Assembly: GCA_030584005.1 (NCBI GenBank)
Contig: CP129486.1
Location: 62,001-126,000, forward strand
Reading direction: 5' to 3'
Source of the DNA: Bdellovibrionota bacterium
GTDB taxonomy: Bacteria; Bdellovibrionota_C; UBA2361; JAFLCA01
DNA length: 64,000 bases
Shown here: positions 8,778 through 18,070 of the stretch, piece after piece
Layout of the letters: each line of letters starts with the position of its first letter
Position numbering within the stretch: the first letter of the stretch is position 1
Position numbers and translations under genes: made by a program
Notes under the pieces: generated by a model
What the model was told of the DNA's origin: nothing
The model's database searches: none
The model's input: the letters and a program-made list of their open reading frames with translations, nothing else

Positions 8778-10376
8778 CTACCTCGGGCCTGCCTCACGCA
8801 CCGCCGCGGATACACCGTCAGAGTACTTCTTGAAGTTCTCTTTGAACAGATTGGAAAGCTTGGTCGCCGTACCATCATAGCTCTTGGCATCAGCCCATGC
8901 CTCGCGCGGGTTCAAGGATTCCGCAGGAACGTTCGGTACCTCCGTTATCATCTGGAGGCCAAATATGGAGTCCTGCTTTGTACGCGCATCGCGTAACTGC
9001 CCACTGTGAATGGCGTCAATAATGGCGCGGGTATGCACCAGCTTCATCCGTTTGCCGGTGCCATAGCTTCCACCCGTCCAGCCCGTGTTCACCAGCCACA
9101 CGCTGGCATTGTGTTTCTTCATGTTCGCAGCCAGAAGTTCTGCGTACTTTCCGGGATGCCAAACGAGAAAGGGGCCTCCAAAGCAGGGAGAGAAGGTTGC
9201 TTCTGGTTCAGTAACCCCGACCTCTGTTCCTGCAACTTTCGCCGTATACCCGCTAATGAAATGGTACATGGCCTGTTCCGGCGTAAGTCTGCTTACTGGG
9301 GGGAGCACACCGAATGCATCGCAGGTCAGAAAGATCAGATCCGTGGGGTGCCCGGCCACACAAGGTACTTTGGCGTTCTTGATGTACTCGATAGGATAAG
9401 CGCCGCGAGTATTCTCTGTGAGCCGGCCATCTGCGTAATTCACCGTTCGGTCTTCCTGGTTATACACGACATTCTCCAACACGGCGCCGAAACGCAGTGC
9501 CTGGTAGATGTCCGGTTCAGACTCGGCAGTCAGGTTGATAGCCTTGGCGTAGCAGCCGCCCTCAATATTGAAGATACCGTCCTCACTCCAAACATGCTCA
9601 TCGTCACCAATCAGGCGGCGCTTTGGATCGGCCGAGAGGGTTGTCTTTCCGGTTCCGGAGAGCCCGAAGAGCAGAGAACTGCGGTCAGAATGCGGATCGG
9701 CTGTCGCCGAACAGTGCATGCTGAGCAGCCCGCGCTTCGGCATCAGGTAGTTCATGATGGTGAAAACGCCTTTCTTCATCTCGCCAGCGTACTCGGTGCC
9801 CAAGATTACCATCTCAGCGGAGTTGAAGTTGATGTCGATGCTCGTTTTTGATGTCATCCCTTCGGTGTGGCGATTGGCCGGGAACTCACCGGCGTTGTAA
9901 ATGACGAAATCAGGCTTGCCGAAACTTTCGAGCTGCTCCCTGGTGGGCCTGATTAACATGGTGTGCATGAAAAGGGCGTGATAAGGGCGCGAACAGATCA
10001 CCCGCACCTTGATGCGATGCTTGAGATCCCACCCCGCGAATCCATCCACCACGTACAGCTGAGGACGAGTTCCCAGGTAATCCTTGGCGCGCTCAAGGTT
10101 GGCAGCATAGCCCCGCTCTTCCAGGGCCACATTCACATTGCCCCACCACACGTCCTGCTCATAGCTTGGGTGGCGGACCACCCGCTTGTCCTTGGGGGAT
10201 CGACCGGTCTTTTTCCCGGAGTAGGCAATCAACGCACCACTTGCGGCGATACAGCTACCAGGTTCATTCCGAATCGCTTCCTCATACAGAACGGCCGGGG
10301 GAAGGTTGCGCAGCACCTTCTCTACTTCTATTCCATATTCCGACAGAAAAGGTTTGTGGACATTTGGTTTTTGCAT
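8778..10376 (-). CDS. pckA: Phosphoenolpyruvate carboxykinase (ATP)
   Basis: Converts oxaloacetate and ATP to phosphoenolpyruvate, CO2 and ADP, the first committed step of gluconeogenesis. 532 residues, the family's normal length. LFGLSGTGKTTLSADPKR is the kinase-1a P-loop and GDDEHVWSEDGIFNIEGGCYAK (in parts) is the kinase-2/metal site. RVICSRPYHALFMHTMLIRP is the oxaloacetate-binding side. ATG 10376 was chosen because an AAGGAG lies at ideal spacing before it; the frame extends to 10427 without such a site. A long inverted repeat (10483-10526) sits between it and the upstream glycosidase gene. Confidence 0.96.
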   Translation of the reverse strand: MQKPNVHKPFLSEYGIEVEKVLRNLPPAVLYEEAIRNEPGSCIAASGALIAYSGKKTGRSPKDKRVVRHPSYEQDVWWGNVNVALEERGYAANLERAKDYLGTRPQLYVVDGFAGWDLKHRIKVRVICSRPYHALFMHTMLIRPTREQLESFGKPDFVIYNAGEFPANRHTEGMTSKTSIDINFNSAEMVILGTEYAGEMKKGVFTIMNYLMPKRGLLSMHCSATADPHSDRSSLLFGLSGTGKTTLSADPKRRLIGDDEHVWSEDGIFNIEGGCYAKAINLTAESEPDIYQALRFGAVLENVVYNQEDRTVNYADGRLTENTRGAYPIEYIKNAKVPCVAGHPTDLIFLTCDAFGVLPPVSRLTPEQAMYHFISGYTAKVAGTEVGVTEPEATFSPCFGGPFLVWHPGKYAELLAANMKKHNASVWLVNTGWTGGSYGTGKRMKLVHTRAIIDAIHSGQLRDARTKQDSIFGLQMITEVPNVPAESLNPREAWADAKSYDGTATKLSNLFKENFKKYSDGVSAAVREAGPR

Positions 10377-10482
10377 GGTTACTCCTTGGCCTGGGGCTGC
10401 CCTTGGGTGGAAATGTAAGCGCTTCATCGGGTGAAAGCAACCCTGGCGGAGGGGCAGCGCATTCTCGGACGGATCGTAACGA

Positions 10483-10526
10483 AAGTGGTTTCAAAAATAC
10501 CACGGATGCTATTCTTGAAACCACTT
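10483..10526. repeat. Long inverted repeat between the GH15 gene and pckA
   Basis: AAGTGGTTTCAA (10483-10494) pairs perfectly with TTGAAACCACTT (10515-10526) across a 20-base spacer that can extend the stem partly. No T-run follows on either strand. A related palindrome lies at 53714-53745, so this looks like a dispersed repeat rather than a simple terminator. Confidence 0.75.
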
Positions 10527-10533
10527 CGGGGCT

Positions 10534-12375
10534 CTATATGCCTATCCCGGCTGCGTTCAAACGCCTATCGATATCATAGGCCGTACTGATCAGTGCCAAG
10601 TGGGTAAATGCCTGGGGGAAATTGCCGAGGTACTCTCCGGTAGGACCAAGCTCCTCGGCATACAGCCCGAGCCTGTTGGAGTACCCAAGCATCTTTTCAA
10701 AAAAAAGCCGAGCACGTTCCAGGTCTCCCGCCCGCGAGAGGCACTCCGCATACCAGAAGGAGCACATGGAGAAGGTCCCCTCCTCGCCGATCAAGCCATC
10801 GGGCGCAGCGCTATCGGGGCGATAGCGGTACACCAGTGAATCATCCAAAAGATCATGCCGTATTGCATCCATTGTAGACATCCAGCGCGGATCAGAGGGG
10901 CTAATAAAACGTACCAGGGGCATCAACAAACTGGCTGCATCCACGACCGTGGCGCCGCGATACTGCACGAAGCGTCGTTGCTTGCTGTCCCAGAACTTCT
11001 CATGAATGTCGTGATAGATGCGGTCCCTGGTCGCCGTCCATGTATCAAGCCTCCCGGGCAGCCCCCGCTTTACAGAGAGTCGAATCGCTCGATCCATCGC
11101 GACCCAGCACATCACCCGTGAGAGCAGGAATTCGTGGCGCCCTCCCCGCACCTCCCAAATGCCCTCATCCGGCAGATGCCAATGCTCTACAACCCAATCC
11201 ACCATGCGCGCCAGATTGTTCCACATTTCATAGGAGATCGGCTGTACTTGCTTGTCGAAAAGGTACACGGAGTCGATGAGTTCACCATAGATGTCAAGCT
11301 GCAGCTGATCATAGGCGGCATTACCGATACGCACAGGCCTCGATCCCATATAACCGCTCAAATGCGGCAGCGTTTCCTCGGTCAGACAGCGGCGCCCGTC
11401 CAGGCCGTACATTACCTGCAGCGGCTTTCCCGGTTCTACCTCGGCACAACGCGCTTCCATCCAACGCATAAAGGCGCTCGCCTCGTCGGTGAACCCAAGC
11501 CGCATCAGCGCATAGATCGAAAACGACGCGTCACGAATCCATGTGTAGCGGTAGTCCCAGTTTCTTACTCCGCCAATAACTTCAGGGAGTCCGAAGGTAG
11601 GTGCAGCTACCATCGAACCGTGCGCGCGTGAGGTAAGTAGTTTCAAGGTCAGCGCGGATCGGTTGACCATCTCACGCCATCGTCCTGTGTAGGTCGATCG
11701 CGACACCCACTGGCGCCAATAGTTCACCGTCTCCTTGAAGGAGTTCCGCACAAAATCAGGGTGTTGCGTAGGAGTTTCAGTGCCGGCGACAACCTGCTCC
11801 AGAATGAAGGTAGCACTTTGTCCGGCGCGCAATATGAACTCCGCAATGGCGCTGCCTTCATGCAACTGGACTGGCACGGACGCGCGAAGCCTCACTACCA
11901 TGCGGTCCGCTGCCTGACTGCTGAACAGCACCTCGCCCCCTCGATTCTCACAATGATGGCTCGATCGCGCATAGTTGAACTTGGGCGCACACAGCATCCT
12001 CAAATGCACCTCGCCACGCACCGCCTTGATACGACGCACCACGCAGTGTGGATGCCCTAGGTCGGCCACAGGCATAAAATCAGACAGCTCAGCCACCCCT
12101 TCATGAGAGAAGAAGCGCGAGAGCAGCACATTGGTATTAGGCAAATACAGTTTTTTCTGGCGCCACCCTGGAGCGGTTGGACAAATTTGGAACTTGCCTC
12201 CATGCTGCGGATCGAGGAGGGCTGCAAAAATCGTGGGCGAGTCGAAGTTGGGGAAACACATGAAATCGATCGAGCCGTTGTTCCCGACTAATCCAACGGT
12301 GCACAGATCCCCTATCACTCCATAGTCCTGAATCGGAGTGAAGTCCGGTTGCTGAGTTACATTTGGATGGGTCAT
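10534..12375 (-). CDS. Glycoside hydrolase family 15 protein (glucoamylase/trehalase-like)
   Basis: 613 residues with the two-part structure of bacterial GH15 enzymes: an N-terminal beta domain (YGVIGDLCTVGLVGNNGSIDFMCFP, in parts) and a C-terminal alpha/alpha barrel. The barrel contains GGVRNWDYRYTWIRDASFS, which is the substrate-binding signature, and acidic residues near LYAEELGPTGEYLGNFPQAFTH, where the catalytic base is expected. The family releases glucose from alpha-glucans or splits trehalose. There is no signal peptide, so the enzyme is cytoplasmic and probably acts on storage glucan or trehalose. It lies upstream of pckA and glpD on the same strand, which groups carbon-storage and gluconeogenic functions. 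Confidence 0.88.
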   Translation of the reverse strand: MTHPNVTQQPDFTPIQDYGVIGDLCTVGLVGNNGSIDFMCFPNFDSPTIFAALLDPQHGGKFQICPTAPGWRQKKLYLPNTNVLLSRFFSHEGVAELSDFMPVADLGHPHCVVRRIKAVRGEVHLRMLCAPKFNYARSSHHCENRGGEVLFSSQAADRMVVRLRASVPVQLHEGSAIAEFILRAGQSATFILEQVVAGTETPTQHPDFVRNSFKETVNYWRQWVSRSTYTGRWREMVNRSALTLKLLTSRAHGSMVAAPTFGLPEVIGGVRNWDYRYTWIRDASFSIYALMRLGFTDEASAFMRWMEARCAEVEPGKPLQVMYGLDGRRCLTEETLPHLSGYMGSRPVRIGNAAYDQLQLDIYGELIDSVYLFDKQVQPISYEMWNNLARMVDWVVEHWHLPDEGIWEVRGGRHEFLLSRVMCWVAMDRAIRLSVKRGLPGRLDTWTATRDRIYHDIHEKFWDSKQRRFVQYRGATVVDAASLLMPLVRFISPSDPRWMSTMDAIRHDLLDDSLVYRYRPDSAAPDGLIGEEGTFSMCSFWYAECLSRAGDLERARLFFEKMLGYSNRLGLYAEELGPTGEYLGNFPQAFTHLALISTAYDIDRRLNAAGIGI

Positions 12376-12416
12376 ATCATCGCCGTGGCTTTAAGACTCC
12401 AACACCCAGCAGGATA

Positions 12417-13739
12417 TCACTCGAGATATCCGAGAGTCTTCAGGGACTTTATTGCTTCTCTGTCCAGGTGGATCTCGACATCTTCTGCAGCTACCTGGCG
12501 CGCCGTATCATGCAGCTCCGCAAACTTAGCGCCGAGGGCCCTGCGCACCTCTGGCATCTCAGCCGCAAGATTGTGTGACTCGGAAAAATCATCATTGAGG
12601 TTGAACAGCTCCTCTGTGGGCGTTTGCCCCTTCTGGGTGCTCACAATTAGATGATGATCTTGGTGTACAACCGCTTCCTTAGCATCCTCAACCTGCTCCG
12701 GGCGACGCAGCAGCTGAGAAAAAAGTGCCCGCTCCTGATAGTCAGGCCGAGGCATTCCCGCTTGCCAGAACGGTTCGAGGGTCTGACCCACCCAGGTTTG
12801 GTCCGGCGCCCATCCCAGCATCGAGGCCAGTGTGGGTAGCACATCGATGGTGTGTACGATCTCATTGACTCGGCGCGGCTGGAGAGCTTGGTGGTAAAAG
12901 AAGAGAGGCACATGGATGGACTCCCTATACAGGGCCTTGCCATGCCCCCGCCTGCCATGCTCCCCGAACTCCTCGCCATGATCAGCCAGAAATACGACGA
13001 TGCTGTCCCTTTCAAGATCCAGCTCGCTAAACAGCAGCCGAATGTGCTCATCCGCATAGCGGATCTCGCTATCATAGGCATTGACCAGCGATTCTCGGCG
13101 GTTCCGTCCCTCTTCATACCAGGGTTCCCGCTTGTGATAGGGAACATGCGGATCCATGTAGTGCACATACAAAAAGTATCGGCCCTTGGAGCGGTCGAGC
13201 AGCTCCTCTTTCCACTCCAATACCGAATGATTCACCACTGGGGCGCCGCGATAGCGATACGTTACGAATCGATCGAAGCCTTTGGTAAACCCCTGCTCGG
13301 CCGAGATATTTAGATTGTCAGAGACTCCGAAGGTCCTAAAACCGGCCTCTTTGAAGCGTTGTCCCAGAGTTACGATGCCGCTGGGAATTCGGCTTATGCG
13401 CACCCGAGGGTCGGCGTTGATGAGCCGCTTCGTGGCAAAAAATCCGGTAATGAACCCGTGCTGAGACGGGTACATCGAGGTGAAGACAGAAGCCATCGCG
13501 GGCCCCGTGGAGGAACAAGCGGAAAACGCCCGGTCAAATACGATACTCCTCTTTCCCAATGCAGTGATAAAGGGGGCCGTGTCCTTTGCGTACCCATACA
13601 GGGGAAGATGGTCCGCGCGCAGCGTATCTACGACCACCACCACGACATTGGAAGAGGCGATCTCACGGGCACGCCGTTCCTGATCGGAGCTACAGGCTGC
13701 AAGCAGCAGGGTAAAAAGGGTGAAGAGAAGTCGATTCAT
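12417..13739 (-). CDS. Sulfatase-superfamily lipoprotein 1
   Basis: 440 residues, starting MNRLLFTLFTLLLAACSSD, which is a lipoprotein signal with a clear lipobox (LAAC). The alkaline-phosphatase/sulfatase fold is recognised by VVVVVVDTLRADHLPLYGY (first metal Asp), HYMDPHVPYH and VVFLADHGEEFGEHGRRGHG (second metal Asp/His). The residue that should be the nucleophile sits in ACSSTGPAMASVFTSMYPSQHG (in parts), where the CxPxR formylglycine signature is absent. The enzyme may therefore be a Thr/Ser-dependent phospho- or sulfo-hydrolase/transferase rather than a classical sulfatase. ATG 13739 was chosen because it begins the signal peptide; the open frame continues 273 bases upstream inside the neighbouring gene. 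It is a close paralogue of the upstream gene. Confidence 0.85.
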   Translation of the reverse strand: MNRLLFTLFTLLLAACSSDQERRAREIASSNVVVVVVDTLRADHLPLYGYAKDTAPFITALGKRSIVFDRAFSACSSTGPAMASVFTSMYPSQHGFITGFFATKRLINADPRVRISRIPSGIVTLGQRFKEAGFRTFGVSDNLNISAEQGFTKGFDRFVTYRYRGAPVVNHSVLEWKEELLDRSKGRYFLYVHYMDPHVPYHKREPWYEEGRNRRESLVNAYDSEIRYADEHIRLLFSELDLERDSIVVFLADHGEEFGEHGRRGHGKALYRESIHVPLFFYHQALQPRRVNEIVHTIDVLPTLASMLGWAPDQTWVGQTLEPFWQAGMPRPDYQERALFSQLLRRPEQVEDAKEAVVHQDHHLIVSTQKGQTPTEELFNLNDDFSESHNLAAEMPEVRRALGAKFAELHDTARQVAAEDVEIHLDREAIKSLKTLGYLE

Positions 13740-13782
13740 CGGCTGTGATATACACCACCTGTGCACCTCGGAAAAACCTCCC

Positions 13783-15180
13783 TCACTCGAGATAGCCCAG
13801 GGTCTTAAGCGAACGTATCGCATCGGCATCCAGCGGCAGGTCGACCTCTTCGGCCTGTATGCCCGGCTTTTTTTCGTGCAGCTCGCGGAACTTCCCGGCC
13901 AATCCCTGCACAATATCCCTCCTTGCGGCCGCCAGATCGACCTGCTCGACAAAGTCCTCGTCGAGCTGATACAGCTCCTCGACGATACGGCCGTCGCGTT
14001 TGGGGGTAACAATCAGGTGGTGCCGTTCATGGATCACTGACTCTTTGGGGTCCTTCTCATGTTCCGGACGTCTGAGCAGCTGCGAAAAGACAGGGCGGCT
14101 GTCCGCAGCAAACCGCTGTTGGGCTGAGCCGGGTATAAACCCCTCTAAGCTCTTGCCCACCCAGTGCGCATCCGTGGCCAGCCCCAGCACGCTCGCCAGG
14201 GTGGGCAGTACATCTATCGTGTGCACCACCTCTGTCACCCGAGTTTCGGTAAATGAAGGATGGTAGAAAAAGAGCGGGACATGAATCACCTCCCGGTACA
14301 GCGTCTTGCCGTGCCCGCTGCCCCCGTGGTCCCCGAACTCCTCTCCATGATCGGACAAGAACACTACCAAGGTGTTGCGGTCGAGATTGAACATCTCAAA
14401 GAGCTCGCGGATATGCTCATCCGCATATCGAATTTCGCTGTCATAGGCGTTGAGCGTTGACTCCGCCCGGCTAGCCCCCTTGACGAACCAGGGCTTGCGT
14501 CGATGATAAGGGGCGTGCGGGTCCATGTAATGCACATACAGAAAGTATCGCCCTGCTGCCTTGATCTCCGAGCTCCACTCGCGCAGCGTTCGGTTCACCG
14601 TCGGCGCCCCTTCGTAGCGGTAGGTGGCGAACTTGTCGAACCCCTTGGTAAACCCCTGCTGCTCAGAAATATTGAGATTATCGGCTACTCCAAAGGTGCG
14701 GTACCCGGCCTCCTTGAAATACTGTCCGAGGGTCTTCAAGGGAACCGGAATGCGGCTGATCTTGATCGTTGGATTCTCCGGATTTGATTTTACAAGCCGC
14801 TGCGTAGCGAGAATTCCGGTGATCAGTCCATGCTGCGAGGGATAGAGGGAGGTAAAGACAGAGGCCATGGCCGGTCCCGTAGAGGAACAGGCGCTAATGG
14901 CGCGATCGAAGATCACACTGTGCGATCTCAGCGAAGTAACAAAGGGAGCAGTATCCTTGGGATAGCCATATAGGGGCAGGTGGTCGGCCCTCAGAGTATC
15001 GACCACAATGAACACCACGTTGGAGTCCTTGAGGCTCGTACGTACATCTTTGGCCTTCTCACTGCATCCCAAAAGGACTGCCGCGCTGCCAAGCACTGCC
15101 ACTAACACCATCGACAGTCGAAGAGCGCGTAACAAAGTCAACCCGATTGCGGGAATCTGTAGTGATTGGGGTGTCTGCAT
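13783..15180 (-). CDS. Sulfatase-superfamily lipoprotein 2
   Basis: 465 residues, paralogous to the gene downstream over the whole domain. The signal segment (LSMVLVAVLGSAAVLLGCSE) ends in a lipobox Cys. Shared landmarks are NVVFIVVDTLRADHLPLYGYP, ACSSTGPAMASVFTSLYPSQHG (in parts), HYMDPHAPYH, VVFLSDHGEEFGDHGGSGHG and the C-terminal SLKTLGYLE. As in the paralogue there is no CxPxR formylglycine site. The two genes are 43 bp apart in tandem, which suggests a recent duplication and a shared role at the cell envelope. ATG 15180 was chosen over the TTG two codons upstream. Confidence 0.85.
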   Translation of the reverse strand: MQTPQSLQIPAIGLTLLRALRLSMVLVAVLGSAAVLLGCSEKAKDVRTSLKDSNVVFIVVDTLRADHLPLYGYPKDTAPFVTSLRSHSVIFDRAISACSSTGPAMASVFTSLYPSQHGLITGILATQRLVKSNPENPTIKISRIPVPLKTLGQYFKEAGYRTFGVADNLNISEQQGFTKGFDKFATYRYEGAPTVNRTLREWSSEIKAAGRYFLYVHYMDPHAPYHRRKPWFVKGASRAESTLNAYDSEIRYADEHIRELFEMFNLDRNTLVVFLSDHGEEFGDHGGSGHGKTLYREVIHVPLFFYHPSFTETRVTEVVHTIDVLPTLASVLGLATDAHWVGKSLEGFIPGSAQQRFAADSRPVFSQLLRRPEHEKDPKESVIHERHHLIVTPKRDGRIVEELYQLDEDFVEQVDLAAARRDIVQGLAGKFRELHEKKPGIQAEEVDLPLDADAIRSLKTLGYLE

Positions 15181-15427
15181 CGTCAAGCTTGTAGCGAATG
15201 CTCACCGGCCGTGCGGGGCCGCGCCTCGGTACTCACACCTTAGACGCTCCTGCACATAAAGCGATCGCACGCACCGGGTTCCATATGCCGTCCACATTCG
15301 CCGTGCGATTCGGCGCAGTAGAACATAGCAGTGAGAGGGAGATAGTAAAAGGGCAAGGCTTGCTGGGCGGAGGCGATGCTGACAGGTCTTAGGTCTTTAT
15401 TGCACTACTTGCGGATGCGGCTCGCTA

Positions 15428-15712
15428 CTAAACGTGCCGCCGAATATCCACCCTTGCCGTATCGGCGTGGGCGTCAACGGCGTCTTCACGCTCTCTTATC
15501 GACTCCGCCACTTCGCGCGCCAAGCGCTCGGCCCGCGGAAATTCGCGCACACGCTCACTCGTTGCCGGCCGGCTCTTCACGTTAGTCACCGCGGCCTCCT
15601 GGGCCAGAAGCGGGGTTGCATTGCTTGCATTCAATAGCTGCTGACTCGGCACCCCGTCAGGTACCTTGCTCTGCGTCAACAATGTTCGTTCAAGAATAAC
15701 CTTCAGTGTCAT
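15428..15712 (-). CDS. Hypothetical 94-residue protein
   Basis: This is the only long frame in the 680-bp gap between the sulfatase and glycosylphosphotransferase genes. It starts at ATG 15712 without a clear Shine-Dalgarno sequence. The C-terminal half (RAERLAREVAESIRERED) is predicted to be a charged helix. The helix followed by a VD-type turn loosely recalls the sigma-28-binding tail of FlgM, but this is weak and should not be taken as an assignment. It may not be a gene. Confidence 0.3.
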   Translation of the reverse strand: MTLKVILERTLLTQSKVPDGVPSQQLLNASNATPLLAQEAAVTNVKSRPATSERVREFPRAERLAREVAESIREREDAVDAHADTARVDIRRHV

Positions 15713-15864
15713 ACAACACAGTGCGGGAAGGATCAGCTATAAAGGGGAGCAGCATCGCTGATGCGACGGAAACTGCCCCACTTACAAAACACCCACAGAG
15801 TTATTATCGAGCGGGAACGCTATTTGCTTGACCACAAAAAGATGCACCGCCGCGGCTAGGAAAA

Positions 15865-17361
15865 TCACCTAGCGCCGTGACCGAGCAGCACGGCCGGGAT
15901 CGTCTTCCAGAGCAATAAAAGGTCCCTCTTGAGGGACCAATTATCGATATACTCGAGATCCAGCTGCACCCAGGACTCAAAATCCGCGATCTCATTACGT
16001 CCGCTCACCTGCCATGTGCAGGTAATCCCCGGCCGCATCGAGAGACGCCGCCGATCCTTACGATCATAGAGGTTGACCTCGCCCGGCACAGGCGGTCGGG
16101 GGCCTACAAGGCTCATATCACCTATCAGCACGTTCCAAAGCTGCGGCAGCTCATCGAGACTGAAGCGTCTCAAGAATTTGCCCACCGCGGTGACTCGCGG
16201 GTCATCGCGCATCTTGAATACGGGGCCTGACATTTCATTGTGGGCTTTGAGCTGTTCCAGACGCGCTTCGGCATCAGCGTACATGGAGCGGAATTTCAAC
16301 ATCGTGAAGAGCCTGCCGTTCAGACCCACCCGCGTTTGACGAAACAGAATCGGCCCCGGCGATGAGGTAAGAACGAGCAGGGCGATGAAGAGCAGGAGCG
16401 GGCTCAGGAATATCAGCAGCAGAGCTGAGATTACTATGTCTATCCAGCGCTTCACACTAAGCTCCCACCTGTCTCCCGGAGGAGCCTGGAAGTGGATAAG
16501 CGGCATTCCGCCGAAGTAGCTCAACGCAGAGTTCATCATGCCTAGGCTGAATAGATCGGCCACCAAAGTGGTGCGAATGCCCTGATCGGAGGCGGCCTCA
16601 ATTACCTGTTCAGCCTGCGGCAGCACACCTCCCACATCCGTAAATATCACCTCATCGATTGCGTATTCGGTGAGCGCCCGCTCAACTGCGGCTGGCCCCA
16701 GCAGAATATTGCCCAAGGGGCCCGTACCCAGGGTGCGTACCCGCAGCCGAAAGTCCCGCAACTCGGCATCGGCACCCTCTACGATCGTCGGACGCAAATC
16801 GGCATACGCTCGAATACGGATGCCAAGTTCCGGTCGCTGCACGATCTCCTTTGTAAGCCGTAGTGCCTGCTCCCCTGTGCCGCACACAATGACACTGCGG
16901 AAGTTCCGGCCGCGCCGCCGCCAGAAACGAAGCAGTCGCAACACTACCAGCCGCTGAAGAAGCAGCAATGTTGCTGCCAATCCACAAAAGAAGGCAACGA
17001 AACTTCTGCTCAGATCAACTTTGAGGCTGAACAGCAGTGTAGAGAGCACGCCAAACACTATGACCGAGCTGACAATCGAGACTTTGAGCAGCTGCCAAAT
17101 GCCGCTCAGCCGCATGCTGCGATAGGCGCCAAGCGCATTGAGCACGATGGAGTAACTGGCCAGCGCAACTACCAGGACGATGAAATAGTCCTTTATCGGA
17201 GCAAGCACTTCCCCGCGAAACGGCAGCGCCAGTCCCAGTTCAGCATTCCAGAAAAGGAGCGAATCGCGCCCATAATAGGCCACGAAAAAAGCGAGGAGAA
17301 TGATGAATACATCACCTGCGCGCTCAAGCCGTGAGATGAAGCGCCAATTTTCTTTCAGCAT
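15865..17361 (-). CDS. Exopolysaccharide polyprenyl glycosylphosphotransferase
   Basis: Transfers a sugar-1-phosphate from a nucleotide sugar to undecaprenyl phosphate, the first membrane step of capsule or exopolysaccharide synthesis. 498 residues: four N-terminal membrane helices to about residue 140, a CoA-binding-like Rossmann domain (RSVIVCGTGEQALRL, ~155-170), a fifth membrane helix (~310-335), then the catalytic bacterial sugar transferase domain. That domain has FRQTRVGLNGRLFTMLKFRSMY, FLRRFSLDELPQLWNVLIGDMSLVGPRP and MRPGITCTWQVSGRNEI (in parts), all highly conserved in the WbaP/WcaJ/GumD group. No other polysaccharide genes are adjacent. Confidence 0.92.
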   Translation of the reverse strand: MLKENWRFISRLERAGDVFIILLAFFVAYYGRDSLLFWNAELGLALPFRGEVLAPIKDYFIVLVVALASYSIVLNALGAYRSMRLSGIWQLLKVSIVSSVIVFGVLSTLLFSLKVDLSRSFVAFFCGLAATLLLLQRLVVLRLLRFWRRRGRNFRSVIVCGTGEQALRLTKEIVQRPELGIRIRAYADLRPTIVEGADAELRDFRLRVRTLGTGPLGNILLGPAAVERALTEYAIDEVIFTDVGGVLPQAEQVIEAASDQGIRTTLVADLFSLGMMNSALSYFGGMPLIHFQAPPGDRWELSVKRWIDIVISALLLIFLSPLLLFIALLVLTSSPGPILFRQTRVGLNGRLFTMLKFRSMYADAEARLEQLKAHNEMSGPVFKMRDDPRVTAVGKFLRRFSLDELPQLWNVLIGDMSLVGPRPPVPGEVNLYDRKDRRRLSMRPGITCTWQVSGRNEIADFESWVQLDLEYIDNWSLKRDLLLLWKTIPAVLLGHGAR

Positions 17362-17516
17362 GGTATTGCCATCAGGTGGCAGCGTCTCCGATTGCAGGCA
17401 GAGGGAGCATCACAGAATCCCTCTGGATACCCCCAGCCGGTCCGGCAGAGGATTGAAGCAATATAGCGGCTCGCAGCATTCCTTAGCAAATCCAATATAT
17501 TGCACACTGCGATTTC

Positions 17517-17876
17517 ATGCAGCAGACCCCCGGGATGCGTCATCTAATCGATATGACGCAAGCGCCCTCAGCCCCTCAATCTGTCGGAATTTTCTTTCAT
17601 GATCGCGAAATTGCTGCGGTCTTTGGCGCCCTACTGGCCTCTCGTGGACTCTCCACCCGTGTCCTTAGCTCGCGTCACGACCTGGCAAAGTATCCGGCTA
17701 TCGTCACCGAGGCCCGCTACTATCAATACCTCTCACCCTCCCAAAGGCCTGTGAGCATAGTGGTGGGGGACTCCCAGAGTCTTAAGGAGATCGGGGGCAT
17801 CACCCTTGAGCAGCCCCTTACCGAGGACAAGGTGGAAGCGGCCCTTGAGCAATTCATTAGTCCGCAGGAGCACTAG
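17517..17876 (+). CDS. Degenerate receiver-like protein
   Basis: 119 residues from ATG 17517; Met7 and Met13 are alternatives and none has a strong ribosome-binding site. The pattern SVGIFFHDREIAAVFGALLASRG, a middle strand VSIVVGD and a C-terminal LEQPLTEDKVEAALEQFI resembles the beta/alpha order of CheY-like receivers, including the K-P-L type ending (here Q-P-L). The acidic pocket and phospho-acceptor Asp are not recognisable, so phosphorylation is unlikely. The function is unknown. It is transcribed toward dtd, 194 bp away. Confidence 0.5.
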   Translation: MQQTPGMRHLIDMTQAPSAPQSVGIFFHDREIAAVFGALLASRGLSTRVLSSRHDLAKYPAIVTEARYYQYLSPSQRPVSIVVGDSQSLKEIGGITLEQPLTEDKVEAALEQFISPQEH

Positions 17877-18070
17877 AAGTCATCTTTTAAATGGCCGTCC
17901 ATGGCCCTTGGCCCCCACAATAGAGGGCTTTGTCCTGGGCTACGGCGGATAGACGCTGCATCCGTAGCTCCATACCCCGTGGCATCTCCTTTCCCATTCA
18001 CGTAGTGTGTCCATCGACGCATGACGAGCGCTGACACCGCTCCACCATATCTATATCGCACAGGTCTACT

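Noticed and set aside
13740..14012. N-terminal extension of sulfatase-like protein 1
   Set aside because: It lies inside the neighbouring paralogue's coding end, and a lipoprotein signal starts at 13739.
15428..15712. FlgM anti-sigma factor for FliA
   Set aside because: Only a vague helix similarity; no conserved FlgM residues could be aligned, so it is listed as hypothetical.
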